From: Marvania coccoides
Taxonomy: Eukaryota > Chlorophyta > Trebouxiophyceae > Chlorellales > Chlorellaceae
Direction of reading: 5' to 3'
Length of the DNA stretch: 64,000 nucleotides
NCBI GenBank assembly: GCA_963854735.1
Contig: OY978107.1
Span: 565,501-629,500 of the forward strand
A program made the translations under genes and the position numbers. Shown piece after piece: positions 14,308 through 29,221 of the stretch; positions within the stretch are counted from its first letter, which is position 1; the number at the start of each line of letters is the position of its first letter. Below the pieces are notes generated by a model. It had not been told where the DNA came from, did no database searches, and was given only the letters and a program-made list of their open reading frames with translations.

Positions 14308-14491
14308 TTGAGTGAAAAAGTGTGATCACACGAGTTTTTGAAAATTAAGAGGTAATGGCTTGTGTGCGGATTGAATACGAAGAGACGTGTTTATGTATGG
14401 ATATAATTACAATGCCAGTTGTACACTCGGGTATTTCACATGTAAATAATTGCACTTTATTTTTCTTGGTAAAAATTAAAATAAAGGAATT

Positions 14492-16960
14492 TCACTTCTT
14501 CGCTCTGTGCACCAACGCACTGATGCTCTCCACCACCTCCGCCATCCACTTGGGGTCCAGCAGCAGCCCTCCGTGCCCCAGCTGCGGGTGCAGCAGCACT
14601 TTAGCTGGGTGCCCTGCAGACTCAAACTGCTGCTTAACTAACTCCCCGGGGACTAGGTCGTCCTTTCCAGCTAACACCACCAAGGCGTGCAGCTCTCGGC
14701 GGGGGAGGTCCTCTGGCCACAGCTGCAGCTCCGTCCCTGCGATAAAAAATTAACGAAAACAAAAAATGTGAGTACCCGCCCGACACCCTACGTGCCAAAA
14801 GCAACAAAATTAATAGGAAAAAAGGCGAGAACTCAAGGAGTATGACTGTTGCCTTACAGTGGAACTTTCGGCAGAAGGCCTGGGCGATGGTGAGGTCCCG
14901 AGAGCACAGAAATCTTGCCGCATCCACCCAATCATTCACGGACCGCAGATCCATCCCCTCTAGGGTGCGGTAGATGAAGTTGTGCAGAAGCTGGGGGTAG
15001 CAGGTGAGCAAACACACGGGGTCGAGCAACGTAACGGAATGTACCGCATCTGGATAAAGCTGTACGATGCGGGACACGCACAGCGTGCCGTAGCTGTGGC
15101 CCACAAAGGAGGCGCGGCGGGCGCCCAGGGCGTGGACTGCGGCCACTGCGGCTGCTGCCACCTCGTCTACTCCCTGCACGCTCGAAAAATAAATGCACCA
15201 CGTTAAAAAAACGTCGAAATTTTTCAGTGCCATAAATAGTTACGCAGTTCAATGTGAGTCCTCCCTCACCTCTGCTTCTCTGCACAGACGCAGCGCCACG
15301 TGCGGGACCTCCAGCACCACCACGGGGCTACCGGCACACGCCCTCATGAGGTCCCTGATGAAGTGCAAGTACTATACAGTGAAAGAAAGAAAGAAAGAAG
15401 AAGAAAGTATGAACGACTGGATTTTTTTCTCCTATTGAAAAAAGAGAAAAGGGTGAGAATAAAAAGAAGGCAAGGACGGACTGACCGGCAGGACGCCGAA
15501 CCCTACCCCGTGGATGAAGACCAGGGGCGGGGTGGGGGAAGGCTCGTTCTCGCCAGCGATTTTGTCTTCCGCTCCCGCAGTGAAAGGAGCTTCAAAAGTG
15601 GCGGTTTCAACGACCCCTCCAGGTGGAAAGTCAGGCGTATTGGACGCCGGGACGTCGGTATTGGGTGCATTGGGTTCCATTTCCACTGACGTCACGCTAT
15701 CTCTGGGCACGGCTCCCCGCCGCTGCCGCGGCGCCGCCAGGTGGTACTGCTGCCCGTCATGGGGGTACTGCTGACTGGCGGCAGCGGCAGCGGCGCTGGT
15801 TACGTCAACCACGGCCTCCAGGGCATGTTCCGCTGCCGCGTGCGCCACTTCTGAGATTCGAAGGTGAGAATGGCTGCCATGGGTTCTCTGCATGGTGGTG
15901 GTGTGTGTGGCAAAGTGTCCCTCGGGTGTATCCAAAGCTTGTGCGCCTCCCAAGGAAGAAACCGCAACCGCTGCTGGTGGGGACAGAGGATCAGCATCAG
16001 GGGCAGCTGCGAGGTGGCCCCGAGACGTCCAGCACACGAAAGGGCCTTGACGGCGCTTGGTGAAGCCCATGAGGCGGAGGAGGAGGTGTGCTGTGCGAGC
16101 TGCGAGCTCCGTGCAGGCGTACATCCCCAGCGGCTTGTGCTGGACCTGTTAGAAACGAAAAAGGAAAAGGGAAGGAATGAAATGCCGGTGGAACTCAAAA
16201 TCTGTGCCGTTGAGCATCCGAATTTTACTCTAAATTTGTTGAAATAAAGAAGAACACAGCAATGAAAATGTAACGACTTACTCTGAGAGGCTCGTTGACG
16301 TGGGCCATGAACTGCAGCGAGCCGTCATACCCCGATTCAAACACCACTTTCCAGCTGTTTTCCACCCCAGACACAAATTGCTCCACTGCCTGACGGTCCT
16401 CCCTGTCCAAGTCCTCCAGTGGTTGGCAGAAAAAGCCGTACGCGACAAATTCTACGATGTTGCCTCGCGGGATGGAATCAGCGGGAGCGCCCATGAACCA
16501 GCCAGACAGGAATTCGTGCAACTGGAAGACGGAGTGCAGGTGCAGGAAGCGCTGCATGGCTAACCGGGCACGAGCGGCATCTGGGTAGCGTGTGATGGGG
16601 CGGTTGAGCGCATAGTATCTGAAAAATTGAAGGGTTTTAACCTCAGAGAGACGTGAAATGGTGGGTGAAATGCAGAAAAAAGAGGGCGCAATCTTATTGG
16701 GCTCAAAATGGTTGTGTTCTGCTTCCTCATCTTTCTATGGTGTGTTTTCAGTCGAATACTTGCCTATATTTGCCATAAATAAAGAAGGCGAGCTCCAAGG
16801 CGAGGTAGGATGAGCCCAAGGCTCTGAGAAGGAGCGGCAGGCGGGCGAACATTGGGAGCACTGCAGCCAGGAGGGCCGTGCCAGCGAAAATGGTGATCTC
16901 CGTGGTGGTCAAGACGGGTGGCGAGTTGGCTGAGTCTTTGCCCGAGAAGAGCGGCCGCAT
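14492..16960 (-). CDS. Membrane-anchored alpha/beta hydrolase
   Basis: Six exons: 16960-16764, 16618-16282, 16145-15486, 15371-15270, 15173-14858, 14736-14492; 618 residues. The N-terminus has one or two hydrophobic helices (residues ~17-60). A conserved region with YYALNRPITRYPDA follows, then a large variable insert rich in Ala, His and Gln (~210-370), then the hydrolase core. The nucleophile elbow is GHSYGT with Ser near 459. A late AGKDDLVP supplies the likely acid, and QLGHGG the likely His. LVFIHGVGFG is the typical oxyanion strand. The fold is clear but the substrate is not; lipid or ester hydrolysis is an inference. The first intron uses a GC donor (TATAG|GCAAGT), required to keep phase. 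Confidence 0.88.
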
Positions 16961-17526
16961 GGTGGTGCGAAAAAAGATTGAAAAATAAAAACTATGATTG
17001 GAATATGCCAAGATTTGGATGAAGAGTTTGGCTCTGCACTGAAATATTTATATTATTTCATCATCTTCGAGTTCAAGAGAACAGTCTGTTTTGCCTGTGC
17101 GTCTGTGTTTTCTCCGAACGAAATTTTGAAAAAACAAGAGCTCTCTCTCTCTTCGGTGGTGAGGGCCTGATGTATTGCAGCTTAACTATGATAAATTATT
17201 AAAATGTAGATTGCATCACGCGTGGCAACAACGACAGAATTTGTTTGCGCTTGCTTTTTTTTTTGTGCGCAATGATGACTTGCCCCCCCAATGGAAACGC
17301 GTCTGCCAAGCTTGTTATTTCATTTTATTCTATATTCTGACACTCAACTGAGACCGTTTTGAACAGGGCCGAGTCCCGAAGGCGGCCGACATCATCTTGA
17401 GTTCAGCATCGCATCTCTACGTACGGAACAGGTTTTGTCCAATTTTATATCGATTTGGCTTTTTGATTGCTTTTCTTCAAGCAATCTGCGCGCGGGTCCC
17501 CCATTTCTTGACGAAATCCTTGAAAA
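16961..17526. promoter_or_regulatory. Divergent intergenic region
   Basis: About 570 nt between the hydrolase (-) and the small acylation-motif protein (+). It contains CT repeats near 17140 and a T9 run near 17255. No coding exon supported. Confidence 0.4.
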
Positions 17527-17881
17527 ATGGGCTGCTGCAACGACATCATTTGCCTGCCCTGCAAACTTCTCAACGCAATCGTCGACGCTCTGGTCGTGGT
17601 GCTCTGCTGCCCCTGTCGGTGCTGTTGCAAGTTGCGTATGTTCCAAATCACCTGCTACCCACTGCATGCGTTTTTATTGCCCTCAATCCCTTTGAAATTA
17701 TCTGCCTCGGCTTTCAAATTTAGAATTTCTCAACTCTAACCCGCCCCCCCCCCGGGTTTTTTTTCTTTCCGCATTTGCAGCTGCCCCAAGACGACCACCG
17801 AAATTTAAAACATCGTTGGCGCCCACTGCTGAGAGCTGGAAAGGGGAAGAAAGCATCAGTGAATGGCTGCAGGAGTCCTAG
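17527..17881 (+). CDS. Small Cys-rich protein with N-terminal MGCC acylation motif
   Basis: Two exons, 17527-17635 and 17781-17881, 69 residues, too short and too split to be seen as one frame. It starts MGCCNDIICLPC. Gly2 followed by Cys3 and Cys4 is the pattern for N-myristoylation plus palmitoylation. A short hydrophobic stretch (about residues 13-27) is followed by the cluster CCPCRCCCK, then a hydrophilic tail rich in Pro and Lys that ends in WLQES. The intron has GTATGT and TTTGCAG ends, and the joined frame is open to the stop. I infer a peripheral membrane protein held by multiple acyl chains. No family is recognised and function is unknown. Confidence 0.7.
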
Positions 17882-18225
17882 AACGCCCTTAAGAAATGAG
17901 CGTCAATGTATTGCCCATACGCATAGAATGCGACTAGTTACCACCCCCTTTTTAAAAGGCCATTGCCCGAAGTCATTTGCTAAAAGCATGAGCACTCTGA
18001 GAAAGTTTTTTCTTTTTCCCTTGCGCACTGTCATCTACTGTTTCTTTGTATACATTCAACCGTAAGAAAAATTTAGCACAACGATTAAAAAATAACTCTA
18101 GCTGGCGTCATCAACAAAAAAGGAAGACCGCCGCCTGCTGCCTTCCAAATTTTTACCTGCGGCTTTTTCCTGAAAAAAATAACGGTTTCGATTTTTTTTT
18201 CTGGCTCTCTCTTTCTCTTTTACTG
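17882..18225. other. Convergent 3' spacer
   Basis: About 340 nt between the MGCC protein gene (+) and the TBC gene (-), T-rich. No feature supported. Confidence 0.5.
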
Positions 18226-20469
18226 TCACGACGCGAAGTGGCTGGTGGCGCCTTTGAACGACGACCTCCACATGAATGCTCTGCTCAGCACTAACTCCAC
18301 ATTGCTCTCAGCCCAATTGGCGGTCGGCACTCGCTGCAAAAACATAATTAGGTCCTGCAAAACGCAAAAAAATAAATACGCGGTTTAAATACGCTTCAGT
18401 GTTTGCACTGGGTCATGGCGAATATTTTATTGTTCGTACAGGAAATTTTGGAAAAAATTGCAGGGCTGAAATTTGGAAAAAGCAGCGTTTGAAGGAGGCT
18501 AATATCTCGACCATAGGAGAAGGCAAACACGGGCAGCGGCAAAGATCGCGGCGCCGGCCATCAACCAATAAACGTTTCATAGCTTTTATTGCTGATATTA
18601 TTCTATAATTTTAGTTTACCTGAAATTCCATGGTTTTCAGCTCCGACCCCCAGCTCAGCAGGAACGACGACAGCACGTACACCAGAAACTCTTTGAGAGC
18701 GGGGCCCTCCGCTAGGTAGGTGTCCCACAGGCGCTGCCCCAGGCGGAACGGCAACTCCCGCAGCAGTAGGCAGTTGACCCACCGGAAGGCGAATTGAATA
18801 AACTCGATGCCCTCAGCGTCCAGGTGGGCAGCCACGGGCTCCTCCACGCGGGCCACGAGCTCCCGCACGTGGAACAGCGTCTTTTGGATGCCTGTAGGGT
18901 GGAAGTAAGGAAAATAAAATCGTGGGTACCAGTTTATCAAATTATTAAACAATTTGAACATATTATTTTGTCAACAAAAATCCCATCCGTCATTAGCTAA
19001 AAGAATGAAATCGCTGAACTGAACTTCAAAATGGCGCACGCTGCATCATTACGTCATAAAATGTATAATAATAATAATAAACTTTAAACTTGCCTGGCTG
19101 GGAGTACGTGTAGTGGTCTTGAATGCCGTCCAGCAGCTTGCACAGGCACCAGTAGCAGTCCGCCTCCACGTCCAGCAAATCCCCCTCAGACACGGCATCC
19201 AGATTCCAGGTGGTCATGTCTTGGCTGTTTTCCATTTTTTCCGAAGCAAAAACAGCCAAAAATGGCGTTGCGAGGTCGTTGATGCCCTGCACGTAGCCGC
19301 TGGCGGGGTGGCGCACCCCCCAGATGTAGAGAATGCGCTCCAGCACCTTTTGCATGCGGGGAAGGTGGAAAAAAGCCACGCCGGGGGCGGTACGAGGCAC
19401 GTCAACTGCCACCTGACGTAATGCAGACTCCTATACAAGGCATTGATCAACGTTGGAAATTGTAAGACTCGTCAGAATGCAATTAATCGCGTGATCCGGC
19501 GTAAAATAACAAGCGTGATGCTGCCATTATATAGAATTGAGAAAAATAGAAAAAACGCACCTCTTCTGTGGCGCGCAACGCCACGGACGCGTGCCCAATA
19601 ATCCCAGAGGCAGCCACCGCTGCCGCGCCTGCCGCTGCGGTGTCGTAATACTCCGGAATCAATTCCCGATATTCACGCCGCTTTCTCTCCAAAATCTGAC
19701 CCCGGCGCTCGCAGTTGGGCGGCAGGTAGCCCAGCAGCAGCCGCCAGCACAGCGGGCGCAGGTTGGGTGGGATGCCCGACCAGGCCAGCTCTCGCAGGGC
19801 ATCGATGTCCACAACCGACTCCGAGAGCACTCGGGCGAATTTTGCCATGCGGGGCTCGCTGGTGCTGCGCTGCGCTGACACGCTGATGCCGGAGGCGGTG
19901 CGTGGGACGTTGCCTGCGGCCTCTGGGGGCGAGGGGGCTGCTGAGCGAGGAGCTGCGGTGGTGGTGGTGGCAGCGGCGGTGGAGGAAGGAGAAGCCCCTG
20001 GGGTGCCTACCCGCCCGCTGACTGCCTCTGGGCTTGGTGGCAGCGTGGCTGGGGCGGTTTCCTGAAGAAAATGGGAGGTTCCATTGAGTTTTTATTATTA
20101 TTCCAGTTTTACTTGAAACATGTTTTTGGCTCACCTGCGGTGCTGCGTGATCCGTCACCACCAGGCTGGCTACCGCTTCCTCAACTACGCTGGTGGACAG
20201 CTGGGGGGTGCTGCCATTTTGTCTGCCGTTGTCAGAGTCGGAATGAAGGTGGCGAGAGAGCTTTACGGAGCCAGGGAAGCCTCGCCGAGAAAAAAGTCTG
20301 CAATATTCGAGGCTTGCGATGGGTGTGAGGTCGAGAAGCAAGAGAAACCCTGGGCCAGCGAGGTGCCGAGCATAAAATTTGAGATCAACATATACATGAC
20401 CCCGCACCTTCGCACGCCTGTTCCAAACGTTCCAGCGCCGTTCTCGCCCGCTTGATTTGAATCTGCCAT
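18226..20469 (-). CDS. TBC1D22: Rab GTPase-activating protein, TBC1D22-like
   Basis: Six exons: 20469-20408, 20297-20135, 20061-19561, 19430-19094, 18891-18620, 18354-18226; 487 residues. The N-terminal third is Ser/Thr/Ala/Pro-rich and likely disordered. The TBC domain begins near LRELAWSGIPPNLRPLCWRL. Next come the Arg-finger region IDVP-type motif as VDVPRTAPG, the glutamine-finger motif GYVQGINDLATPF, and YWCLCKLLDGIQDHYTYSQP, which is characteristic of the TBC1D22 subfamily. Arg and Gln catalytic segments look intact, so it should stimulate Rab GTP hydrolysis; its Rab partner is unknown. Intron 4 has a GC donor (CAG|GCAAGT), supported by the conserved QPGIQ junction. Confidence 0.92.
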
Positions 20470-20740
20470 TTTTATATTATATTATATACAGCCTTCGCTC
20501 CAAATTCTTCAAACCACCATTACCCTTTCCTTTTCCCTTCAGTTTTTTTGTTTGACTATTTGCCGAGCTGGTGTGCTCTCCTCACACCTTCTCCGGTCTT
20601 AAAACATATAGCTGGCTCCGATTTTTTTCCAAGATACAATCAGCGTCACAATAACGCGCCGAGCCAGTCTACAGAGTTACAGCCGGAGGGCCAATTCCAG
20701 CCCACCCTAGATTCAAACTTCTTTCATCACCCCCCAAGCG
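20470..20740. promoter_or_regulatory. Short divergent promoter
   Basis: 271 nt between the TBC gene (-) and the kinesin gene (+). An AT-rich run with TATATTATATTATATA at about 20472-20487 could act as a core element for either gene. Confidence 0.45.
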
Positions 20741-23707
20741 ATGGACCCACGGGCGTTCCCACCGCCTCCAGGGAGTCAACCCCTTCCCAACTGGCCCCAA
20801 ATTCAAGGCGGAACGCTGCCACCGCCGCCGCCTGGCTGGGCACCTTTCCCGGCAGGCATGCCTCCGCCCTTCTTTCCTGTAGGACAACTACCCCTGAAAG
20901 CTCCCAACCCCTTCACAACCCCGTCTCCCCCAGGATTTCAGGGGAGCCTTTTTTCTTCCCAGCCCTTTTTGCCGCTGGGCGCTCTCCCGCCTCCGCCCCC
21001 AGGAATGTTCGCTGCTAATCCCCCTGCGCCTCCTCCGACCGCCATCGACCCTTCTTTCTCGTCCTTTACCTCCCCCAGGCGACCTCCTTCAGGCGAAACC
21101 CCCTTCCGCCCCCGGCAAAACACCCTGCCGAGCGCGGCGTCCAGCGCCGGTCGCAGCACTCCTCGCGCCCGCTCCGCTTCCGCTGTAGCTGCCGGCGTGG
21201 CAGCCTCAGACTCCCGCGGTAGCCGGCCTGGCAGCCCCTGGGCTTCGTCATTAACGCAGCAAGGAGCTTCTTCTTTGTCTCCTAGATCGCCAAACTCTGC
21301 TCGCTCCGCTTCCCCTGGGCCCCTCAGGCCGCAAGGCGCGTTCAGATCCGGCTCTGCATCTCCCGGGCCATCTTCACGCCCTTCTAGTGGTAGAACTCCG
21401 GCCAAAAGGACCACCTCAGCGCCTCCTCGCCGTGGGGGGTCGGCTCGTCTGCAAAGCGCACTCAGCAGCGGCTGTGGGGGCGGCGTCACCTCGCTGGACA
21501 ACTCTGACAACATCAAGGTGGCGGTGCGCGTGCGGCCGCTCAACTCTAACGAGCTGGCGCGCGGTGACGTAAGCGTATTGGAACCCAACGTCAATGGCGA
21601 TAGGCAGGTGGTGCTAACACTACCGCCTACCGCGCCGCCCCAGTGGGCCGCCAGCACCTCCGTGCCGCAGTCTGCGCAGTGCAAGTTCCCTTTCCACGCG
21701 TGCATCGGGCCTGAGATGGGACAAGATGACGTGATGAAGATGTGCGGAATTCCGCAGCTGCTGGACGCCGCTCTTGACGGCTACAACGCCACAATTCTGG
21801 CCGTAAGTTGACAAGAAATACGAATATCAATATCTTGAAGGGATTATTCTAAGTATTCACGTTGTTCCCTTCTTTGCGCTTGATTTCTTTTTTGCAGTAC
21901 GGCCAGACCGGCAGCGGAAAGACCTACACCATCAGCGGCTACGACGAGATGCAAGAATACCCGCTGGGGCAGTCCGGCATCGACGATGGCATCGTGTCGC
22001 GCTCCCTGAGCTACATTTTTGCGCAGGTTGAGTCTCGCAATGCGGCGCTGGCAGCTGTGGAAGCCGCCGCAGCTGGGGTGGAGGCCGCCCAGGGCTACTC
22101 TATTCCTATAGAGACCCCTTCAGCGGCTCCTCTGCCGCTGAGCGACGGCTGCCGCTACTCTGTGCGCGCTTCTTACTCTGAAATTTACAACGAGGCACTT
22201 TATGATTTGCTTGTGTTTGACGAGCGGCAGCTGAGCATTCGGTGGGAGCCAGGGCGCGGTTTCCACGCGCCAGACATCAGCATCCAGCCCTGCCAAGAGC
22301 TGCAGGACGCGCTGGCAGTTGTGGCTTGCGGCCTGCGGCATCGACGAGTGGGCTCTCACGCTCTCAACCTGGAGAGCAGCCGCAGCCACTCCATTCTGAC
22401 GGTCTATATCGACACCGAGCCGATGCGGCCAGACGCGGTGGACTACGGCAGCGTTCGCATGGGTAAAGTTGTCTTTGTGGATTTGGCTGGCAGTGAGAGG
22501 CTGAAAGACAGCCAGTCGGAGGGATATGCGCTGCGGGAGACCGCCAGCATCAACCGTTCTCTGTTCATGTTGGGCAAGGTGATCTCTGCGCTGGCTGCTG
22601 GCGCAAAGGGCGCTGTGGTTCCTTACCGAGAGTCGAAACTCACAAAGCTGCTCATGGACTCGCTGGGAGGGTCTGCGCTGAGCCTCATGATCGCATGCTG
22701 CTCTCCCAGGTAAGAGGACATGTTCATTTTCACAATTTTTGTTAGCAATTCTTTGGTTTGAAGAGTAGAAAAAACAACATTTTCCATTTCTATATTCTTG
22801 CAGCTCTGCCCACATCGATGAGACCCTGAGCACGCTGAGCTACGCCACACGGGCCAAAAACATCCGCAACGCACCCACCGTGCAGGTAGACCCCCAGCAG
22901 GCCGCCATGGCAGCGCTGCGACGGGAGCTGCGGCTGCTGCGCACAGAGAATGCCTTCCTGCGGGACCAAATCGCGCTCCTGTCCAGCACCAAGCGACATA
23001 GCCAGCAGCTGGAGGTAGTGCATTCTGCAGCGCAAGATGCACTTCTCCAACCAGGCAGCCCCAATGCTGGAAACTCTTTGCCAGCGAGCAGCGTCTTAAT
23101 TCCGGTGCCCCCCGCAGCGCAAGAGGAGCTGGTGCGCCGGTTGTCGGACGCACAGAACCTGCTGAACACGCTTTCTTCCGAAAACTCGCGCCTGGCTGCT
23201 GAAAACGAGCGTCTGAGGGCAGGGGGTCTGCAAGTTGCCGGGGATTATTCCGGGGCTGTGGATGAGATCGACTGGCTACGGTCCAAGCTGACCAGCTTGG
23301 AGATGAGCTTGCGAGGGGCTGCGGTGGGCGAAGACCCCGGCGGCTTTTTACTGCTGCCGCCGCTCGACCAGGCGGCCTCTCCCACTGATTTTGGAGGGAA
23401 AACCGAGCTGGATTCCGTACTGGACCGTTTCTTGGAGCTCCCCGACTCTTCTTTTGAGCAGCAGCAGCAGCATCAGGGTGTGGGGGACGCTGTTGCCGAA
23501 GCGCCGCAACAGGAGGCTGAGCCAAGCGCAGAGCAGCCTGAAGCCGCTTCTGGTTCTTCGGAGAGCGAAGCTGCTGCCGTGTCGGAAGGGATGGGTGGAA
23601 GCTCCGAGCGACAAGAGCAGAGCAGTCCTAAAAATTGGGAAGGCGGTGGCAACAAGGGCCCGAAAAGATTCACGCACTTTTCCGGCTCTTCTTCTGAGGA
23701 GGAATAA
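20741..23707 (+). CDS. Kinesin-like motor protein
   Basis: Three exons, 20741-21802, 21898-22709, 22804-23707; 925 residues. The first ~250 residues are Pro/Ser/Ala/Arg-rich and disordered. The motor domain then starts at IKVAVRVRPLNSNELARG and contains the P-loop GQTGSGKT (split from exon 1 by an intron), YSEIYNEALYDLL, switch I NLESSRSHSI, switch II VDLAGSE, and LMDSLGGSALSLMIACCSPR, ending near YATRAKNIRN. A leucine-rich coiled coil follows, then an acidic Gln/Ser/Glu-rich tail ending in SSSEEE. All ATPase motifs are intact, so this is probably an active N-terminal-type microtubule motor. I cannot place it safely in a numbered kinesin family. Confidence 0.92.
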
Positions 23708-24527
23708 GCCGGCGACTCTATGCCATTTACGTGTACTGGTAGGATAGATTTTATTGAAATTTATACATTAGCATTTAGGTAGAACTGTTTTGTGAATTGC
23801 GTCAATGATTTTATACTTGCCGCAGACGAGTTCTAAAGTCATTCATGGCACCTCAAAAGATGCAGTGGCGTTTTCGACATAATTTTAGTGTGTTTTTCGA
23901 AACTCATTTCGCGTGGGTTGTGACCAGTTTTACCAAATCCCTGTGAACACCTTTCTTTTTAATTTCAGTCCATGCATGAAACGTTTGAAGCAATCTTGCA
24001 AGCCCTCTCATGGGCTCATCAGCTGGAAAACTAAAAAAGACTGCAGAAATCAAGCCGTAGTGGTGCTTGTTGCATAGCGCCTGAAAAATGCACTGCTGCG
24101 AAGCCCTCGAAAAATTGAAATGGACCGCTTGAGGTGTACTTGAAGAAGCACATGCGTTAATATTGGCACTCTAAGCGCGCTTCCATGGTAGAAACTGCCC
24201 AGTACTGCCTGGAGGATGCACCCGCCCCTGCCAGCTCCTGCCGCCCGCCGCCTTTGCCAGCTCCTGCCCAACCAAACACTCAGAGCGCCCAGATTGCTTA
24301 AATGCTGCTGATGACCCTGCATCGTCTTTTCGACGGTGAAGCTGTCAATGCCTTTTCTATCACCCACCAGCCCAAACTGCGCCAGTTGGCGGCTTAAATT
24401 GAAGAAACCTAGCGAGCGAGCAGTTCTCTCTCGGAAAAAACAAATGTTAACGACAAGGAGCGCTGTGCCCTGTTTCTTTAATTGCCGCTCTTCCCCTAAA
24501 ACCCGTAAATTAACCAAGACAGCAGCA
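23708..24527. promoter_or_regulatory. Intergenic region upstream of enolase
   Basis: About 820 nt holding the kinesin 3' UTR and the enolase promoter and 5' UTR. A long antisense open frame crosses it and the first enolase exons but has no supported product. Confidence 0.4.
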
Positions 24528-27204
<2,677 letters not shown>

Positions 27205-27984
27205 GCGCGCAACCCCCTTTTCCCCTTTCTAGTTGAAATAAGAGAGAAAATGCTGTTAAACGGTGGTTTTTGCGCTGATTTCTGACTTTTCTTCCTCCCC
27301 CCGGTGAAGGGTTAATAGTGTGTTGGGTTTGCTGTGTTTTGCTATGATGACCCCTCCCCCCCCCCCCTCTCGTATTTCAATTTTAACACGCGTGCGGGCA
27401 TGTCTGCATGACAAAATTCCTCCTCAAAATATAAAAGAAAACATATCCTGAAGTTCTTTCTTTTTCTTCTTTCTGTCCTTTGCCGTTGTTTTTATGAGCT
27501 TTTTTATCTTTTTGCACGGCGCTTTTGTACGCCGCTTTTTGTTCGGTGTAAAAATATATAGTGTGCAGTGGTTAGGGATGCTGATTATGACTCGAGCGCT
27601 TCAGCCTCGGCAGAGTGTCAAGTAGAGGGAAGGGCAGCTGCAGGATCCTCACGCGCCCTCCTCTCCATATGTGCCCCCTCTCTTCTCCCAACAGTACCTT
27701 GCAGCGCTCCCCAAAAAATAAAAATCCACACACCGAACTCAGCTTCCTGCCAGCTGCCCAACCCTTGAAAATTTTCAAGCCGAAGGGTAACAGAAGGAAT
27801 GAAACGGGAGGAAGAATTTTTGGCCGCAGTTTATTTATTTCAATTATGCTATTAAAGAAATTTGCAATTGACGAAGAAGCAATGACGGCACAGGGCCGCA
27901 CGTAGATTTCGATTTCCAGTCAGATGTTCGCGAGATGACACCCACAGACGTTGCCCTCCGCTCCCCTACATAGACAGAACAGAA
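27205..27984. promoter_or_regulatory. Intergenic region between enolase and LST8
   Basis: About 780 nt. The left part is the enolase 3' UTR; there is a C-run near 27360 and T-rich blocks at 27450-27540. The right part must hold the LST8 promoter. No gene seen. Confidence 0.4.
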
Positions 27985-29132
27985 ATGGGATCCACCGTTG
28001 TACTCGCCACAGCAGGCTATGATCACACCATCAGGTCAGAAAGACCCCCCTCCCCCAAACCCCTGTCTTCACCGCCACCGCTTCCTCTCTTTGCTCCCTC
28101 TCTCTTCGCGTGTCTTCTCTCTCAACCACTCACACCACCCCGTCCTCTCTCATCCCCACACATTTCCTTCCAAAACCCACCAACCCACCCCTCATTTCAC
28201 TCCGCAATTTCCACCGATATTTTTTCTTTTTAAACAGGTTTTGGGAGGCCACCTCGGGCGTGTGCTACCGCACCCTCCAGTACGCCGACAGCCAGGTCAA
28301 CAAGCTTGAGATCACTGCTGACAAGGCCCTCATCGCCGCAGCAGGCAACCCTCACGTTCGTCTGTTCGAAGTGAACTCCAACTCCCCGCAGCCGCTGGTC
28401 TCTTACGACTCTCACACCGGCAACGTCACCGCCGTGGGCTTCGGCAAAGACAGCAAATGGATGTTCAGCGCCAGCGAGGACGGGACAGTAAAGATCTGGG
28501 ATTTACGCGCACCAGGAGTGCAACGGGAGTTTGAGCACCGGGGTGCGCCGGTGAACACGGCAGTGCTGCACCCCAATCAGCAGGAGCTGATCACGGGGGA
28601 TCAGCAGGGGAACATCCGAGTGTACGACCTGGTGGCGGGGGCCTGCAGCTGCGAGCTGGTTCCTGAAATTGGGACGCCGGTGAGGTCAATCACGGTGGCG
28701 CCGGATTCGTCGCTTATGGTGGCGGCAAACAACAGCGGGACGTGCTACGTGTGGCGCTCGGTGCGGGGTGCGGTGGCCTCCACCCACTTTGAGCCGCTGC
28801 ACAAGCTGAAAGCCCACGGCGCGCAGATTTTGAAATGCCTGCTGAGTCCCGACGTGCGCCAGTTGGCAACGACTTCAGCGGACCGTACCGTGAAGCTGTG
28901 GAATTTGGACGGGTTCACATTGGACCGCACGCTGACAGGGCACCAGCGATGGGTGTGGGACTGTGTGTTCAGCGTGGACGCAGCGTATTTGGTGACGGCA
29001 TCTTCGGATTGCACCGCTCGGTTGTGGGATTTATCGACCGGGGACGCCATCAGGCTGTACTCAGGGCACCACAAAGCGTGCGTGACATGCGCGCTGAACG
29101 ACTCGGCGTTGGAAGAGCGCGAAATGGAGTGA
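27985..29132 (+). CDS. LST8: TOR complex subunit LST8 (WD40 protein)
   Basis: Two exons, 27985-28034 and 28238-29132; 314 residues, the normal LST8 size. The protein is a seven-bladed WD40 propeller with no extensions: [42 protein letters not shown], and the late blades [10 protein letters not shown] and LWDLSTGDA. The segment [20 protein letters not shown] is characteristic of LST8/GBL rather than other WD40 proteins. LST8 binds the kinase domain of TOR and is shared by TORC1 and TORC2, supporting nutrient-responsive growth control. It is complete and highly conserved. A polyadenylation-like AATAAA lies 84 nt after the stop. Confidence 0.96.
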
Positions 29133-29215
29133 ACTAGATATGCTGTTCCCTCTCACTTCTGCCGCTGCCTCCCCCCATTAATTCCGCTGCCTCCCTGCAC
29201 TCGTTCTCTAAGCCT

Positions 29216-29221
29216 AATAAA
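29216..29221 (+). terminator. Polyadenylation-like AATAAA after LST8
   Basis: AATAAA about 84 nt downstream of the LST8 stop, followed by a T-rich stretch. It is a candidate poly(A) signal by position and sequence only. Confidence 0.4.
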
